Positions 27,318 to 36,330 of a stretch of DNA of 46,810 bases are shown here, piece after piece. Numbering within the stretch: the stretch's first letter is position 1; every line of letters starts with the position of its first letter. The notes beneath the pieces are model-generated. The model searched no databases and was not told the DNA's origin. It was given only the letters and a program-made list of their open reading frames with translations. Made by a program: the position numbers and the translations under genes. The DNA is from Bacteroidales bacterium (lineage in GTDB: Bacteria; Bacteroidota; Bacteroidia; Bacteroidales; F082), in contig JAGYLH010000014.1 in NCBI GenBank assembly GCA_018400955.1, forward strand, positions 1 to 46,810. The letters run 5' to 3'.

Positions 27318-28676
27318 TTATAGGATTCTATTCGGTTTCACAACCGATAATGCAGTCGTTTCGCGGATGAAAATGAAGGCATCATAGCGTTTTTGTAAAA
27401 AGGCTTGGTATAATTACCAACTTCGTTTCGTGGGTTATATATAACGCCTGTTGCCCTGTGTGCCGATTGGTGCTGCAAAAATGACTCTTCGCGGGTATTT
27501 TGATCAAAAATAAGCATAAAGTCAGGTGCTTCAAATTTACTCGAACATCCTCCAGGCTGCCATGCATGGCTTTGGGAACATCCATAATCCGCATAGGCTC
27601 CCCCCATTGGTGGCCGGCATTCACTTTGCCGCTGTAGGTGCCAAAATCCCGGCGAAATACCTGATCTTGTCCCATTTCCTTACGACTTGAAAAAGCCAAT
27701 ATTGCGCATGCCGTATTGGTGCATACTGGTGGCGCTGCATCTCCAACATGGGTGTTATGTGCCCAGACATACCCCAGCACGCTTTCAGATTACTTAGGTG
27801 TCGAGTAGTCGTTTAATGGACAACCACATACTTGGTCAGCCCGGCTGTTCCATGAATCGTTGTGTCTTTAACGGCCAGCCGAGTAATCTTCAGCATTTTT
27901 AACCACTATGGCGTTTTGCTTGGCCCTGAAATAGGCATTTTTATCGTCTTTTTCAAGGTGGTCGCGCAAGTTGGCAAGCAGTTCAACCAATTCTTTCATT
28001 TCCTGCTCACACGAATAATTCATCCTGGCAGTTGCCCGTGCATACATCCACTGGTCGCGGTCGAAATGGGCAAAACACTGCAGCTGCTTTACCAATAGCA
28101 TCATAATGCTACTGGAATATAAAGTCCCTGCGTATTCAAGCGAATCGTCCATGGCTTCCCATTGCCCAGCAAACATCCATGCCATAAAAACCGAAGCCAT
28201 TCATCCGGGCTGTTTCCCTGAATTAAATTCCGTAACCCTCGATCCAATTCACCACTTCGGCGGTATTGCCCCACATCCATTCGGGTAGCGGTTGAATTGG
28301 TAGAAATTTGCCTCTATAGCTGATGCAGGAGCATTTTCAAAATGTTTCACATATTTGTTAGGGCAGTAAAGCGAAGCCCAGGTCCCCTTCAACGGCTATA
28401 AATGAGAAAGAATGTTCTTCGATCAGGCGTTTGCTAATTATAGAACGCCAGGCATAGAACTCCTGAGTGCCATGGAGGCCTCGCCCAGCATGGCAAGTCT
28501 GCGACCGGAAGCAGCCTCCAATCAGTTCGTCGAGGTCATCAGCTTCCTTGCTTGGTTTTGCTTTTGGTTCAAAATGGGTTTTCAACTGTTTCAGAAACCG
28601 TTGTGTTGCCTTGATTGGCAGAACAGGCCTACCCTGCAGATAGTAAAACAAAAACGAGGAGATAAAGAATTTTCAT
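27318..28676 (-). pseudogene. Frameshifted erythromycin-esterase-like protein
   Basis: Read across frames on the minus strand, the product is about 450 residues. A leader starts at 28676 (MKILYLLVFVLLSAG). The first catalytic block is SHGTQEFYAWRSIISKRL followed by FSFIAVEGDW; next come pieces such as YQFNRYPEWMWGN and YFRAKQNAIVVKNAEDY, the second catalytic block VWAHNTHVGD (about 27740-27780), then GTYSGKVNAGHQWGEP and GSLEDV. It ends YDAFIFIRETTALSVVKPN before the stop at 27318. The His of SHGT and the HNTHVGD His are family active-site residues. The family includes the macrolide esterases EreA/EreB, but most members, especially exported ones in Bacteroidota, have unknown substrates; resistance should not be assumed. 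Confidence 0.7.
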
Positions 28677-28924
28677 GTTCTTTCAGGATTGGATGCCTTC
28701 ATTAGATTGGAGCAAGATGGCTGTTTTGTGCAAAAATAAGCAAAAACGAAATTAAAGCTATTTTCAAGGGCATTCGGTTAAAATATTAATCTGATACCTG
28801 GGTTTAGATTATTACTCTTTGTTATGCCAGCACAATCAATAATCATTTAGCTCATTCATTCATAATTATAGTTGTTTTCCTGTATGAATATACTCCGTTG
28901 GATAGGATAAATTTCCCACAAAGC

Positions 28925-29008
28925 CACTAAGGCGCACAAAGGGAGAGACAATCGCAGAAACAGCGGAATTGTAAGGTGAAAATGAAGACTACTTTGTGGT
29001 GCTTAGTG
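28925..29008. repeat. Imperfect inverted repeat in a 537-bp non-coding stretch
   Basis: CACTAAGGCGCACAAAG (28925-28941) and CTTTGTGGTGCTTAGTG (28992-29008) are complementary except for two positions. The words match those in the dyad near 3620-3710. The rest of 28677-29213 shows no gene; it separates the ends of two minus-strand genes, and it lies in the error-rich block. No T-run marks a terminator. Confidence 0.55.
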
Positions 29009-29213
29009 TGAAAAAAATGTAATTGCCCACCCACCTGCCCTTCCGGAGCCACTATGTGCTTTAATAAAAAACTTTTAGCCCATGCTTTTATATGAGCAGT
29101 CGGTTTCGTTTAATATTCAAAAGATACTTTTTTCCCGAAAGTAGCCTGTTTATGAAAACGAGAACAGTTTGTCTATTTTGAGTAGAACAAAAAGCGCTAT
29201 AATGCTTAGCAGG

Positions 29214-31635
29214 TCAATTTATTGGTCTGTCTTGTTTTTTCACATATTTATCAGCCAGTTGATCCTCCCAATGCATATGCAAAACCGATTCGCGAGCACG
29301 GTAACCGTGGCTTTCGTGGAAGCATTACCAGTCGGGCAATTGCCCCGTGGCCGCGCAGGGCATCGTAATAGCGCTCGCTTTTGCAAGGGAAAAGTGCCCG
29401 AGAATTGTTGTCGTCGGCACCATGTATCAACAAAATGGGTGCCTGAATTTTGTCATTATGCATAAATGGGACGCAATTGTAAACATCGAGAGTATACCAA
29501 TAGGTCGGCTTTCCTCACCCTGAAAGCCGGATGGGGTCGAGGCTGCGGTTGTATGCGCCACTGCGAGCTATGCCGGTAGCAAACAAATCCGGAATAGGTA
29601 AAACAGGTTGGCCGTCATAAAGGCACCATAGGAATGCCCGGAAACTGCCATACGCTCCCCGATCGGAAGTGCCCATTTCAACCAGCTTGCTGATGGCTGC
29701 TTCTGCATTGGCAACTAATTGTTCAACAAAGGTGTCGTTGGGTTCTTCATCACCTTCGCCCACAATAGGGAAGCTGGCGTTGTTGAGCACGGCATAGCCT
29801 TGCGTAATACTATGGGCGAGCTAGCCCCCATGCGGGTGTAGGTGTAAGGTGATCCGCTCACTTGTCCGGCTGCATCACTGCTTTTAAATTCGCGTAGCGG
29901 ATACGCCCACAGCAAAGTGGAGCAAGGGGGCATCTGTCGGGTTTTGAAACCTGTGGGCAGATAAAGGGTTCCATTCAGCGGGATACCATCTTTCCGCTTT
30001 CATAATGAATCACTTCTTTTGAAGGTTTTGCAGGGCAACAAAGGGATCGGGAAATCGGTGATTTGTGTCAGCGTATTGTCTGAGATTACGCAAATAGTAA
30101 TTCGGGTTCATTTTCTGTTGATTCACGTTGCGTAATCAACGAAGGCCTTCTTACTGTGTCGATCAACATACAACATATTCGTAATAAGGTGCTTCCGCAT
30201 TGCCAAAGGGGATTGCTTTCCCCGAATGGATGTGATAAGCATGTATAAATGGAAAGTTTCCATCAGGGGATGCCCCTTGTCCCGAAAGGTAAATATTCGA
30301 GCCTTCATATCAAATTGCATCACATTAAATCCATATTGGTTGTTAACGCCATCAAAGGCCTGCCCGGGCCATTGTAGCGGTCTTCTGTGGAGCGGTCAAA
30401 AACAACGTTTGGTTCCTGGGTAATCGCCCGGGTTAAAGAATAGCTAACCGAACGGCGGTCGCGACATAGTATTCGCTTAAAAGTGCATAATCGTCAACGC
30501 CCCAGCTGATGCCGGCATATCGCCTTTCGAGCTTAAAACGGCTGTGGGTTCCTCTGTGAAAGGAGCCTCAGGTAGAAAAGCCTGGTCGCGGTAGGTGGTT
30601 TTCCATAGCCGGGGTCGCCTTCATCAATGACTTCAGCCCAAAACAAGGTGGCAGAGAACATCCGATCGCCACGACAGGCTGCGGAGATATTGGCGCACGG
30701 CATCAAAACCCTGCGGGATATTGTCGGCAAGGGGATTGCGGCGCGGGGTTCTGAAGCAATTTCCTTCGGGTTAATGATCTGATATTGTTGGGGAAAACGG
30801 CTGTAAGGCACAATATAGGAGTAGGGCTTCTGAATTGTATTTACAAAACATACTGCCCATCGGGCGAAGGACTGAACCACCAGATGACACCAGGTTCGCC
30901 CAAAGGCATGGCATTGCCATAAATATCGCTGACCACAAGCTGCGAAGTGATTAATAGTCAACAAGGCTTCTTCGTATGGGTTGCTTAATGTAAATCCTGG
31001 TAGGTGCTACGGCGGCTTTTGCCCAAAGATTGCTGTACCAGCGGTATCAGCAGAATTAGGTGCTGCCGGGGGCATCAGGCCTGTCTGCCGGTATGGCTTT
31101 AAAAATGATTCTTTTGCTGTCGGAAAGCCAGCTCATGCTGCTGCTGCCCATGGCATCGTTCAGGTAGGGTAATGGCAGTTTTGCGCTTCGGCAGTGGCAT
31201 CCACCATCCATAATTCAATCCCATAGTCTGTTGTGTTGGTAAAGGCAATATAGTTTTCGTCGGGCGACCAGCTCATTGCTGATTCGCGGATTGATCGGCA
31301 AGCCGCCAACTTTTCGCATTTGTTCACCTGTAATATCTGGTAAGTCATATCGAAAATGCTGTAGCCCGACCGGCTGCAGCCGTGTGGTGGCGCCGGGTCA
31401 ATCCGGATGCCTCCTAACTGCGCAATTCCTCTGCTGCCAGATCGATTATTGAAGGTAATTCAGGCCTGTCGAGCAACAGAATATGGCTGTTGTTGGGACT
31501 GATACTCATTGTTGGCGTTGCCGGGGCATCAACCAAATCAATAACTTCCTGTGGGGGAAGCTGATAGGTGAGCTGATTTTGAGAATGGATTAAAAAAGGC
31601 CATAAAAAGGCCAGCAGGAGTAAATGTATTTTCAT
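29214..31635 (-). pseudogene. Frameshifted exported S9 family (prolyl-oligopeptidase-like) peptidase
   Basis: Joined frames give about 800 residues. The start at 31635 gives a signal peptide (MKIHLLLLAFLWPFLIHSQ), then the subfamily opening LPPQEVIDLVDAPATPTMS and ILLLDRPELPSI. The N-terminal propeller shows SWSPDENYIAFTNTTDYGIELW. The alpha/beta hydrolase end has the nucleophile motif VSGHSYGAFMTANL (29617-29640 and flanks), the Asp in LLIHGADDNN (about 29404-29440) and the His in ESHGYRARE (about 29300-29320), ending HWEDQLADKYVKKQDRPIN before the stop at 29214. All three catalytic residues are present. It starts 30 bp after tcdA in the same direction. Indels are frequent from about 31410 downward; the first 75 codons are clean. 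A functional gene with sequencing errors is likely. Confidence 0.75.
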
Positions 31636-31664
31636 GATGTTTAATTTATTACAATTATAAGCTG

Positions 31665-32381
31665 CTAAGATAATAAATCCCTTAGCACTACGCTTGCACA
31701 AACGCATCCAAAAATGGCGGGCATATAAGAAATGGTGCCAACTGTAGAGCGCTTGTTGAACTCACCCAATGATTCAACAACGGCCATTTTGGAAACAGGT
31801 TCAGGAGAATATACAGCTGTGATGCCCGTCCAAACATCGAGTTTGTGCAACTTTTTGCGGATATAATAAGCCAGGCGGCAATTGTTGGTTTCGGCAATAT
31901 CAACCGCCTGCACTTGAGCGGGGTCAATTTTTCCTCCTGCACCCATCGAACTGACCACTTTCAGGCCCTTGTTGTAGGCATGATAGAGCAGGTACACCTT
32001 TGGGGCCAGGGTGTCAATGGCATCGATTACAAAATCATACGGGCTATCGAGCACATCCAGCAAAGCCTGGTCCTTAAGATACTGATTGACCACTTCCAGC
32101 TCAATTTCCGGGTTGATATCGCACAGCCGGTCGGCCAGAACATCGCTTTTGGGCTTGCCATGTGTGCTTGTGAGGGCTATCAGCTGACGGTTGCGGTTGC
32201 TTGCATGAACAACATCCCCATCCACAATGGTGAGCTTGCCAATACCGGCCCTTGCCAACTGCTCGGCGGCATAGGAGCCTACACCACCTAGTCCGGCAAC
32301 AAGCACATGGCTTGCTTTTAGCTTTTGTAACTTTTCGGGGCCAATGAGTAGTTCGGTGCGGTTTTGCCAGTTAGCTGCCAT
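31665..32381 (-). CDS. tcdA: tRNA threonylcarbamoyladenosine dehydratase
   Basis: TcdA (CsdL, YgdL) uses ATP to dehydrate t6A at position 37 of ANN-decoding tRNAs into its cyclic form. The protein is 238 residues, with the E1-like nucleotide-binding motif GLGGVGSYAAEQLARAG (about residues 30-46), the strand ending VDGD (D54), NRNRQ and the adenylation segment YDFVIDAIDTLAPKVYLL. The SMGAGGKIDP and late GTISYMPAIFG motifs separate it from MoeB/ThiF, and the zinc-binding CxxC pairs of MoeB are absent. The ATG at 32381 is preferred over 32429, which would overlap the upstream methyltransferase gene. It sits in a same-strand run of five genes. Confidence 0.92.
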   Translation of the reverse strand: MAANWQNRTELLIGPEKLQKLKASHVLVAGLGGVGSYAAEQLARAGIGKLTIVDGDVVHASNRNRQLIALTSTHGKPKSDVLADRLCDINPEIELEVVNQYLKDQALLDVLDSPYDFVIDAIDTLAPKVYLLYHAYNKGLKVVSSMGAGGKIDPAQVQAVDIAETNNCRLAYYIRKKLHKLDVWTGITAVYSPEPVSKMAVVESLGEFNKRSTVGTISYMPAIFGCVCASVVLRDLLS

Positions 32382-32398
32382 TGGGTGTAGATTATTGG

Positions 32399-33100
32399 TT
32401 AAGCCCTTCCTTTTTGGTTCCTGAAACACAAGAAAAGTAAACGCCCCAACAATAGTTTCTTGGTGTTGTGGATGGTTGGCACCCTTTTAATCACAGCATG
32501 CAGCCACATCCAGGGGCCAAGCAGCACCAATAACCAGGCAGAAGTGCTTTGCCGCCTGTCGATTTCGTATTCAGCTTGGCTAAATCCATTTTTAACAGCA
32601 ATGTAGTTGTATTGGTCCAATGTGCGCGATGCCACATGTTGCAGGCCATCATGGTTATTTATTTCCAAGGGTTTAAAGCTGTAATAGAATCCTTGAAAAA
32701 GAAATCTTAGGCGCGATTTGAGCGAAAGGATATTGGGCGTTGATAAATAGAGGGCTCCGCCGGGCTTTATAATTCTGTTCAATTCCTTGAAGAAAACCTC
32801 GTGGTCGTTGATATGCTCGCTCACCTCGATGGCAATGGCCATATCAAAACTGTTGTCGGGAAAAGGAAAATGGCTGGTGATATCGGTTTTAATGCATTCG
32901 ACTTCTTTATAATTAAAAATTTCGGGAAAGAGGTCACATGCCACCACCTCATAACCCATTTTGTGCAAGGTTTTGGTAAACGCACCATGGCCGGCTCCTA
33001 CATCCAAAATGCGGGTTTGTTTGTCGATGTTTAAGCTTTTGAAATAAGCCAGGAACTTTTGGTGTGTGCCGGGCATGGCAATCGGTACTACTTCTTGCAT
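32399..33100 (-). CDS. Class I SAM-dependent methyltransferase
   Basis: A 233-residue protein with motif I ILDVGAGHGAF (residues 31-41), the acidic end of strand 2 (ACDLFPE), motif II around FDMAIAIEVSEHI (about 86-97), and motif III IIKPGGALYLSTPN. The C-terminal part has a hydrophobic amphipathic segment (WLLVLLGPWMWLHAVIKRVP) that may touch the membrane. The substrate cannot be predicted; UbiE/COQ5-like and lipid or sugar methyltransferases share this layout. The gene is 28 bp after nadE and 17 bp before tcdA, all on the minus strand. Confidence 0.85.
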   Translation of the reverse strand: MQEVVPIAMPGTHQKFLAYFKSLNIDKQTRILDVGAGHGAFTKTLHKMGYEVVACDLFPEIFNYKEVECIKTDITSHFPFPDNSFDMAIAIEVSEHINDHEVFFKELNRIIKPGGALYLSTPNILSLKSRLRFLFQGFYYSFKPLEINNHDGLQHVASRTLDQYNYIAVKNGFSQAEYEIDRRQSTSAWLLVLLGPWMWLHAVIKRVPTIHNTKKLLLGRLLFLCFRNQKGRA

Positions 33101-33128
33101 AATTGATCTATGAAATTGATAAAATAGG

Positions 33129-34766
33129 CTATCCCAAATATTTTGCCACTATCGGCATCAACCTGCCCATGCCGAATGCTTTGGGCGAAATCCTGAGTAT
33201 GGGGGGCGTTTGCTGACGCTTGAATTCGGTGGTATTCACCATTTTCAATACCCTGTTTACTACTGCTTTGTCAAAACCGGCTGCAACCAGTTCATTGGGC
33301 CCCTTGCGTCCTTCAATGTATTGAAAAAGAATTTCATCAAGTAGTTCATAATCCGGCAGGCTGTCGCTATCGAGCTGATCGGGCCGCAACTCTGCCGATG
33401 GGGGTTTGGTGATGCTGTTTAACGGAATCAGTTCGCGCTCGCGGTTGATGTAACGGGCCAGCTCGAAAACCGCTGTTTTATATACATCACCCAGTACCGA
33501 AAGTCCGCCATTCATATCGCCATAGAGGGTGCCATAGCCTACTGCCGCTTCGCTTTTGTTGCTGGTATTTAAGAGGATATTGCCAAATTTATTTGAGAAG
33601 GCCATCAACAATACCCCCCTGATCCGTGCCTGTATGTTTTCCTCTGTCAGGTTGAAAGGCAAGTCCTCGAAATAGGGTTTTAATGCCTGATCAAAAGCAC
33701 CATATAAATCAGCTATGGGGATGGTTTCGTAAGGCATGCCCAGGTTTTTGGCCAGCTGCACGGCATCGTCCACCGAATGCTTCGATGAATACTGCGATGG
33801 CATCAGTAGGCCGGTGACGTTTTTGGCGCCAAGGGCCTCCACAGCAAGGGCAGCGGTTACAGCCGAATCTATACCACCCGAAAGGCCTAACAGGGCTTTT
33901 GAGAACCCAAGTTTGGTAAAATAATCGCGAATGCCCATCACGAGTGCATCATGAATTAGTTGCATTTTGGATGGGATGTGTTGCTTGTCGAGCTTGCTTT
34001 TAACATCAAAAAGGGAGGAGGTATCAATAATTTCAAGCCCTTCTTCAAAAAAAGGCAAGCTGCTGTATAGGTGGCCGTCAGCGGCAAAAGCCATGGAGCC
34101 CCCATCAAAAAGCAATTCGGTTTGTGCACCCACCTGATTCACATACAGCAAAGGGATGTTGTATTTGGTCACATTTTCGCGCAAGATGTGTTTGCGCTTT
34201 TCAGCCTGGTTGTAGTTAAAAGGTGAAGCGGCTATATTAATCATTAAATCAGGCCTTTGCCCGATTAATAATTCCATGGGATTGATGGTATAGAGGGGAT
34301 TGTTGCCAACGTCCCAGATGTCTTCGCAAATGGTTAAGGCTATTTTTTGGCCTTTGAAGTGAAGGAGATCGAAAGTATTTCCTGGTTCAAAATAGCGATA
34401 CTCATCAAAAACATCATAATTGGGCAAAAGTGCTTTGTGAAAAGCCTGGATTTTTCCATCAAACAAAAAGAGGGCACCATTGTATAGGGGTTTTCCTTTT
34501 CCGCTGGTGTTGTGCACGGGACTGCCTATGATGATGCCGATTTGTGGAAAGGCATCGGCAATTTCGCGTGCAGCTTTTTCGCAACGGACAATAAAATCGT
34601 CAAATTCAAGGAAATCGCGAGGTGGATAGCCCGGTATGGCCAATTCAGCAAAAACCACCAAATCAGCACCTTGTTTTGCTGCTTTGCTTGCGGTTTGGAT
34701 TATTTTTCGGGTGTTGCCTTCAAAATTTCCAATATGGTAATTCAGTTGTGCTAATGCAATCTTCAC
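33129..34766 (-). CDS. nadE: Glutamine-dependent NAD+ synthetase
   Basis: The last step of NAD synthesis: it amidates nicotinic acid adenine dinucleotide with ammonia freed from glutamine. The 545-residue two-domain form has an N-terminal nitrilase-type glutaminase with the catalytic triad E41 (FAELAIPGYPP), K111 (FHKALLPNYDVF) and C147 (LTICEDIWD), and a C-terminal synthetase with the PPi-loop SGGIDSA (residues 296-302) and the later NKSEAAVGYGTLYGDMNGG. Ammonia made in the first domain is channelled to the second. The gene starts 3 bp after the PorT-like barrel gene and precedes a methyltransferase gene. The nadE-gldB neighbourhood recurs in Bacteroidota. Confidence 0.97.
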   Translation of the reverse strand: MKIALAQLNYHIGNFEGNTRKIIQTASKAAKQGADLVVFAELAIPGYPPRDFLEFDDFIVRCEKAAREIADAFPQIGIIIGSPVHNTSGKGKPLYNGALFLFDGKIQAFHKALLPNYDVFDEYRYFEPGNTFDLLHFKGQKIALTICEDIWDVGNNPLYTINPMELLIGQRPDLMINIAASPFNYNQAEKRKHILRENVTKYNIPLLYVNQVGAQTELLFDGGSMAFAADGHLYSSLPFFEEGLEIIDTSSLFDVKSKLDKQHIPSKMQLIHDALVMGIRDYFTKLGFSKALLGLSGGIDSAVTAALAVEALGAKNVTGLLMPSQYSSKHSVDDAVQLAKNLGMPYETIPIADLYGAFDQALKPYFEDLPFNLTEENIQARIRGVLLMAFSNKFGNILLNTSNKSEAAVGYGTLYGDMNGGLSVLGDVYKTAVFELARYINRERELIPLNSITKPPSAELRPDQLDSDSLPDYELLDEILFQYIEGRKGPNELVAAGFDKAVVNRVLKMVNTTEFKRQQTPPILRISPKAFGMGRLMPIVAKYLG

Positions 34767-34769
34767 TTT

Positions 34770-35468
34770 TTAAAATAACAAACTGATTTGTAATTCGATG
34801 AAATTGGTAATGGCATTTTTTGCCACGGTTGGATCAACGCGGTTCTGGTCCTTCAACACATCAATAAAGCCGTTGTCGAACAGCAAACCACCGGTAAGGT
34901 AGGTGGAGCCACCAAGCGGGATTTCTACGCCGGCACCTATTATTAAGGACTCACGTGTTGACCTGAGTTGGTGTTTTACATCTTTTCGTTTATCAGTTTC
35001 TGCCAGGCCCTGGTTGGGTATAAATATATCATCAGCCTTGGCCCTGAGCAGGAAAGCCATGCCAAAACCTACCTGTCCATACACGCGCAAACCGTTAAAA
35101 TCGTTGGTTTTCATTTTTAAAATGGCTGGTATTTGGAGGTATTGGGTGCGCAATTCGCGTTCGAGCAAGCCAGTTGCAACAGTAGTTCCGCTTTCCAATG
35201 TTCTCAAATCAGGATAACTGTATCCACCATTGAGGTAAATCACATTGAAGCCGGTATTGAAGGCATAATTTTCCATAAGGAAAAACTCGCCTGCAAAGCC
35301 CCAGTTGAAGCCGGCGCTGGTCCCTATACGCTCATAATCAGTGGCATCAGGTTTAACCCAACCAATATTAGGAGCAACCTTAAAACCGAATTGAAAAGCT
35401 TTTGTCTGGGCCACTGCACTGGCAGATAAGCCTAAGCACAGCACGAAAAGAATAATTTTTAGTTTCAT
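34770..35468 (-). CDS. PorT-family outer-membrane beta-barrel protein
   Basis: A 232-residue protein with a signal peptide (residues 1-20, ending AVAQ) and barrel strands typical of the PorT/OMP_b-brl_2 family: FQFGFKVAPNIGWVKP, FNWGFAGEFFLMENYAFNTGFNVIY, RTQYLQIPAILKMKTN, GLRVYGQVGFGMAF, SLIIGAGVEIPLGGSTYLTGGLLFDNGF, and a last strand NFIELQISLLF. PorT (SprT) itself is a T9SS component of about 240 residues, and this protein resembles it in length and motif order, but the family is large and I do not name it porT. It leads a run with nadE, a methyltransferase, tcdA and the S9 peptidase. Divergent from another barrel gene at 35629. Confidence 0.75.
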   Translation of the reverse strand: MKLKIILFVLCLGLSASAVAQTKAFQFGFKVAPNIGWVKPDATDYERIGTSAGFNWGFAGEFFLMENYAFNTGFNVIYLNGGYSYPDLRTLESGTTVATGLLERELRTQYLQIPAILKMKTNDFNGLRVYGQVGFGMAFLLRAKADDIFIPNQGLAETDKRKDVKHQLRSTRESLIIGAGVEIPLGGSTYLTGGLLFDNGFIDVLKDQNRVDPTVAKNAITNFIELQISLLF

Positions 35469-35596
35469 TCGTTATGGATATATAGCGGTAAAAATACGAT
35501 AAATCAAACAAATGAAACCGCGCCTGACTGTAAGTTTTTCATTGGCAGCTGTTGATAATTTATTTGCTAAAAATAGGATTCTTATTGGTGTTGTTG

Positions 35597-35604
35597 TAAA
35601 TTTG
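35597..35604 (+). promoter_or_regulatory. -7 box for the 212-residue barrel gene
   Basis: TAAATTTG matches TAnnTTTG exactly and lies 24 bp before the ATG at 35629. A TTTG at 35563-35566 is 30 bp upstream, further than the usual 19-21 bp, so the -33 is weak. The box sits downstream of the upstream in-frame ATG at 35512 and supports the later start. Confidence 0.5.
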
Positions 35605-35628
35605 CACACTAACTTAAAAACCTCAACT

Positions 35629-36267
35629 ATGAAAAAGACCATTTTAATTAGTGCTTTTATTTTGCTGGGAAGCGTAATCATGGCACAAGGAATCAGTTTC
35701 GGCCCAAAAATTGGCTATACTACCAATAAACTCTCGAGTGACAAAAGCGATATTAAAACGGATTTGAAAAGCAACTTTTTGTTTGGTGCTTTTTTGCGTC
35801 TGGGCGATAAAATTTATTTGCAACCCGAAATAAATTATTTTACTTCGGGATCAGTTTTCAGGATGCCTTCAGTTTCTTTGGATGGCGTAAACCTAAGCCC
35901 GTTTGATGACGAAATTACGATGAAAAACATCCAAATACCACTTTACATCGGCTACACATTGCTCGATTTGAAGCTCGCCAATGTTCGTGCCATGGCGGGG
36001 CCTACAGCTACATTGATTCTGGACAAAGAGGTAAAACCTCTCGAAGCTGTTAACCCTGCTGTGATTAAAGACTCCGATATCGGCGATTTCCAATGGGGAT
36101 TTCAATTTGGTTTAGGTGCTGATGTGTTGATGTTTGCTCTTGATATTCAGTATTTTATTGGGCTGAATAAATTGATTGGCGAAGTTGAAGTTCCAGGAGG
36201 GAATCCCATTGTTTTGGATTCCAGGCCTTCAGGTTTTATGGTTTCGCTTGGATGGAAAATATTTTAA
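35629..36267 (+). CDS. Outer-membrane beta-barrel protein
   Basis: A 212-residue protein. The chosen ATG gives a signal peptide (MKKTILISAFILLGSVIMAQ); the upstream in-frame ATG at 35512 would put 39 non-homologous residues before it and lies upstream of the -7 box. Barrel strands: ISFGPKIGYTTNKL, SNFLFGAFLRLGDKIYLQPEINYF, NIQIPLYIGYTLLDLKLANVRAMAGPTATL, FQWGFQFGLGADVLMFALDIQYFIGL, and the terminal GFMVSLGWKIF. It is of the OMP_b-brl_2 type, as is the gene at 34770, but the two are only distantly alike. A repeat hairpin separates it from gldB on the same strand. Confidence 0.8.
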   Translation: MKKTILISAFILLGSVIMAQGISFGPKIGYTTNKLSSDKSDIKTDLKSNFLFGAFLRLGDKIYLQPEINYFTSGSVFRMPSVSLDGVNLSPFDDEITMKNIQIPLYIGYTLLDLKLANVRAMAGPTATLILDKEVKPLEAVNPAVIKDSDIGDFQWGFQFGLGADVLMFALDIQYFIGLNKLIGEVEVPGGNPIVLDSRPSGFMVSLGWKIF

Positions 36268-36315
36268 GACCTAACAGGTTTCAGACCTAACAGGTTTTTT
36301 AAACCTGTTTGGTCT
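36268..36315. repeat. GACCTAACAGGT palindromic repeat between the barrel gene and gldB
   Basis: GACCTAACAGGTTT at 36268-36281 is repeated at 36284-36297, and the arm AGACCTAACAGGTTT (36283-36297) pairs with AAACCTGTTTGGTCT (36301-36315), 14 of 15 positions. The hairpin begins at the stop codon of the barrel gene and ends 15 bp before the gldB ATG. Similar words occur in intergenic regions of many Bacteroidota; they may act as terminators or attenuators. Confidence 0.75.
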
Positions 36316-36330
36316 TAAAATTATTAGTCA

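Noticed and set aside
27318-28676. Macrolide resistance gene
   Set aside because: Only family-level resemblance to EreA/EreB is visible and the protein looks exported; a resistance role cannot be supported.
24300-31500. Long region without intact genes as a novel non-coding or exotic element
   Set aside because: Frame-joining recovers four known protein families with plausible start and stop ends, so the region is coding with indels.
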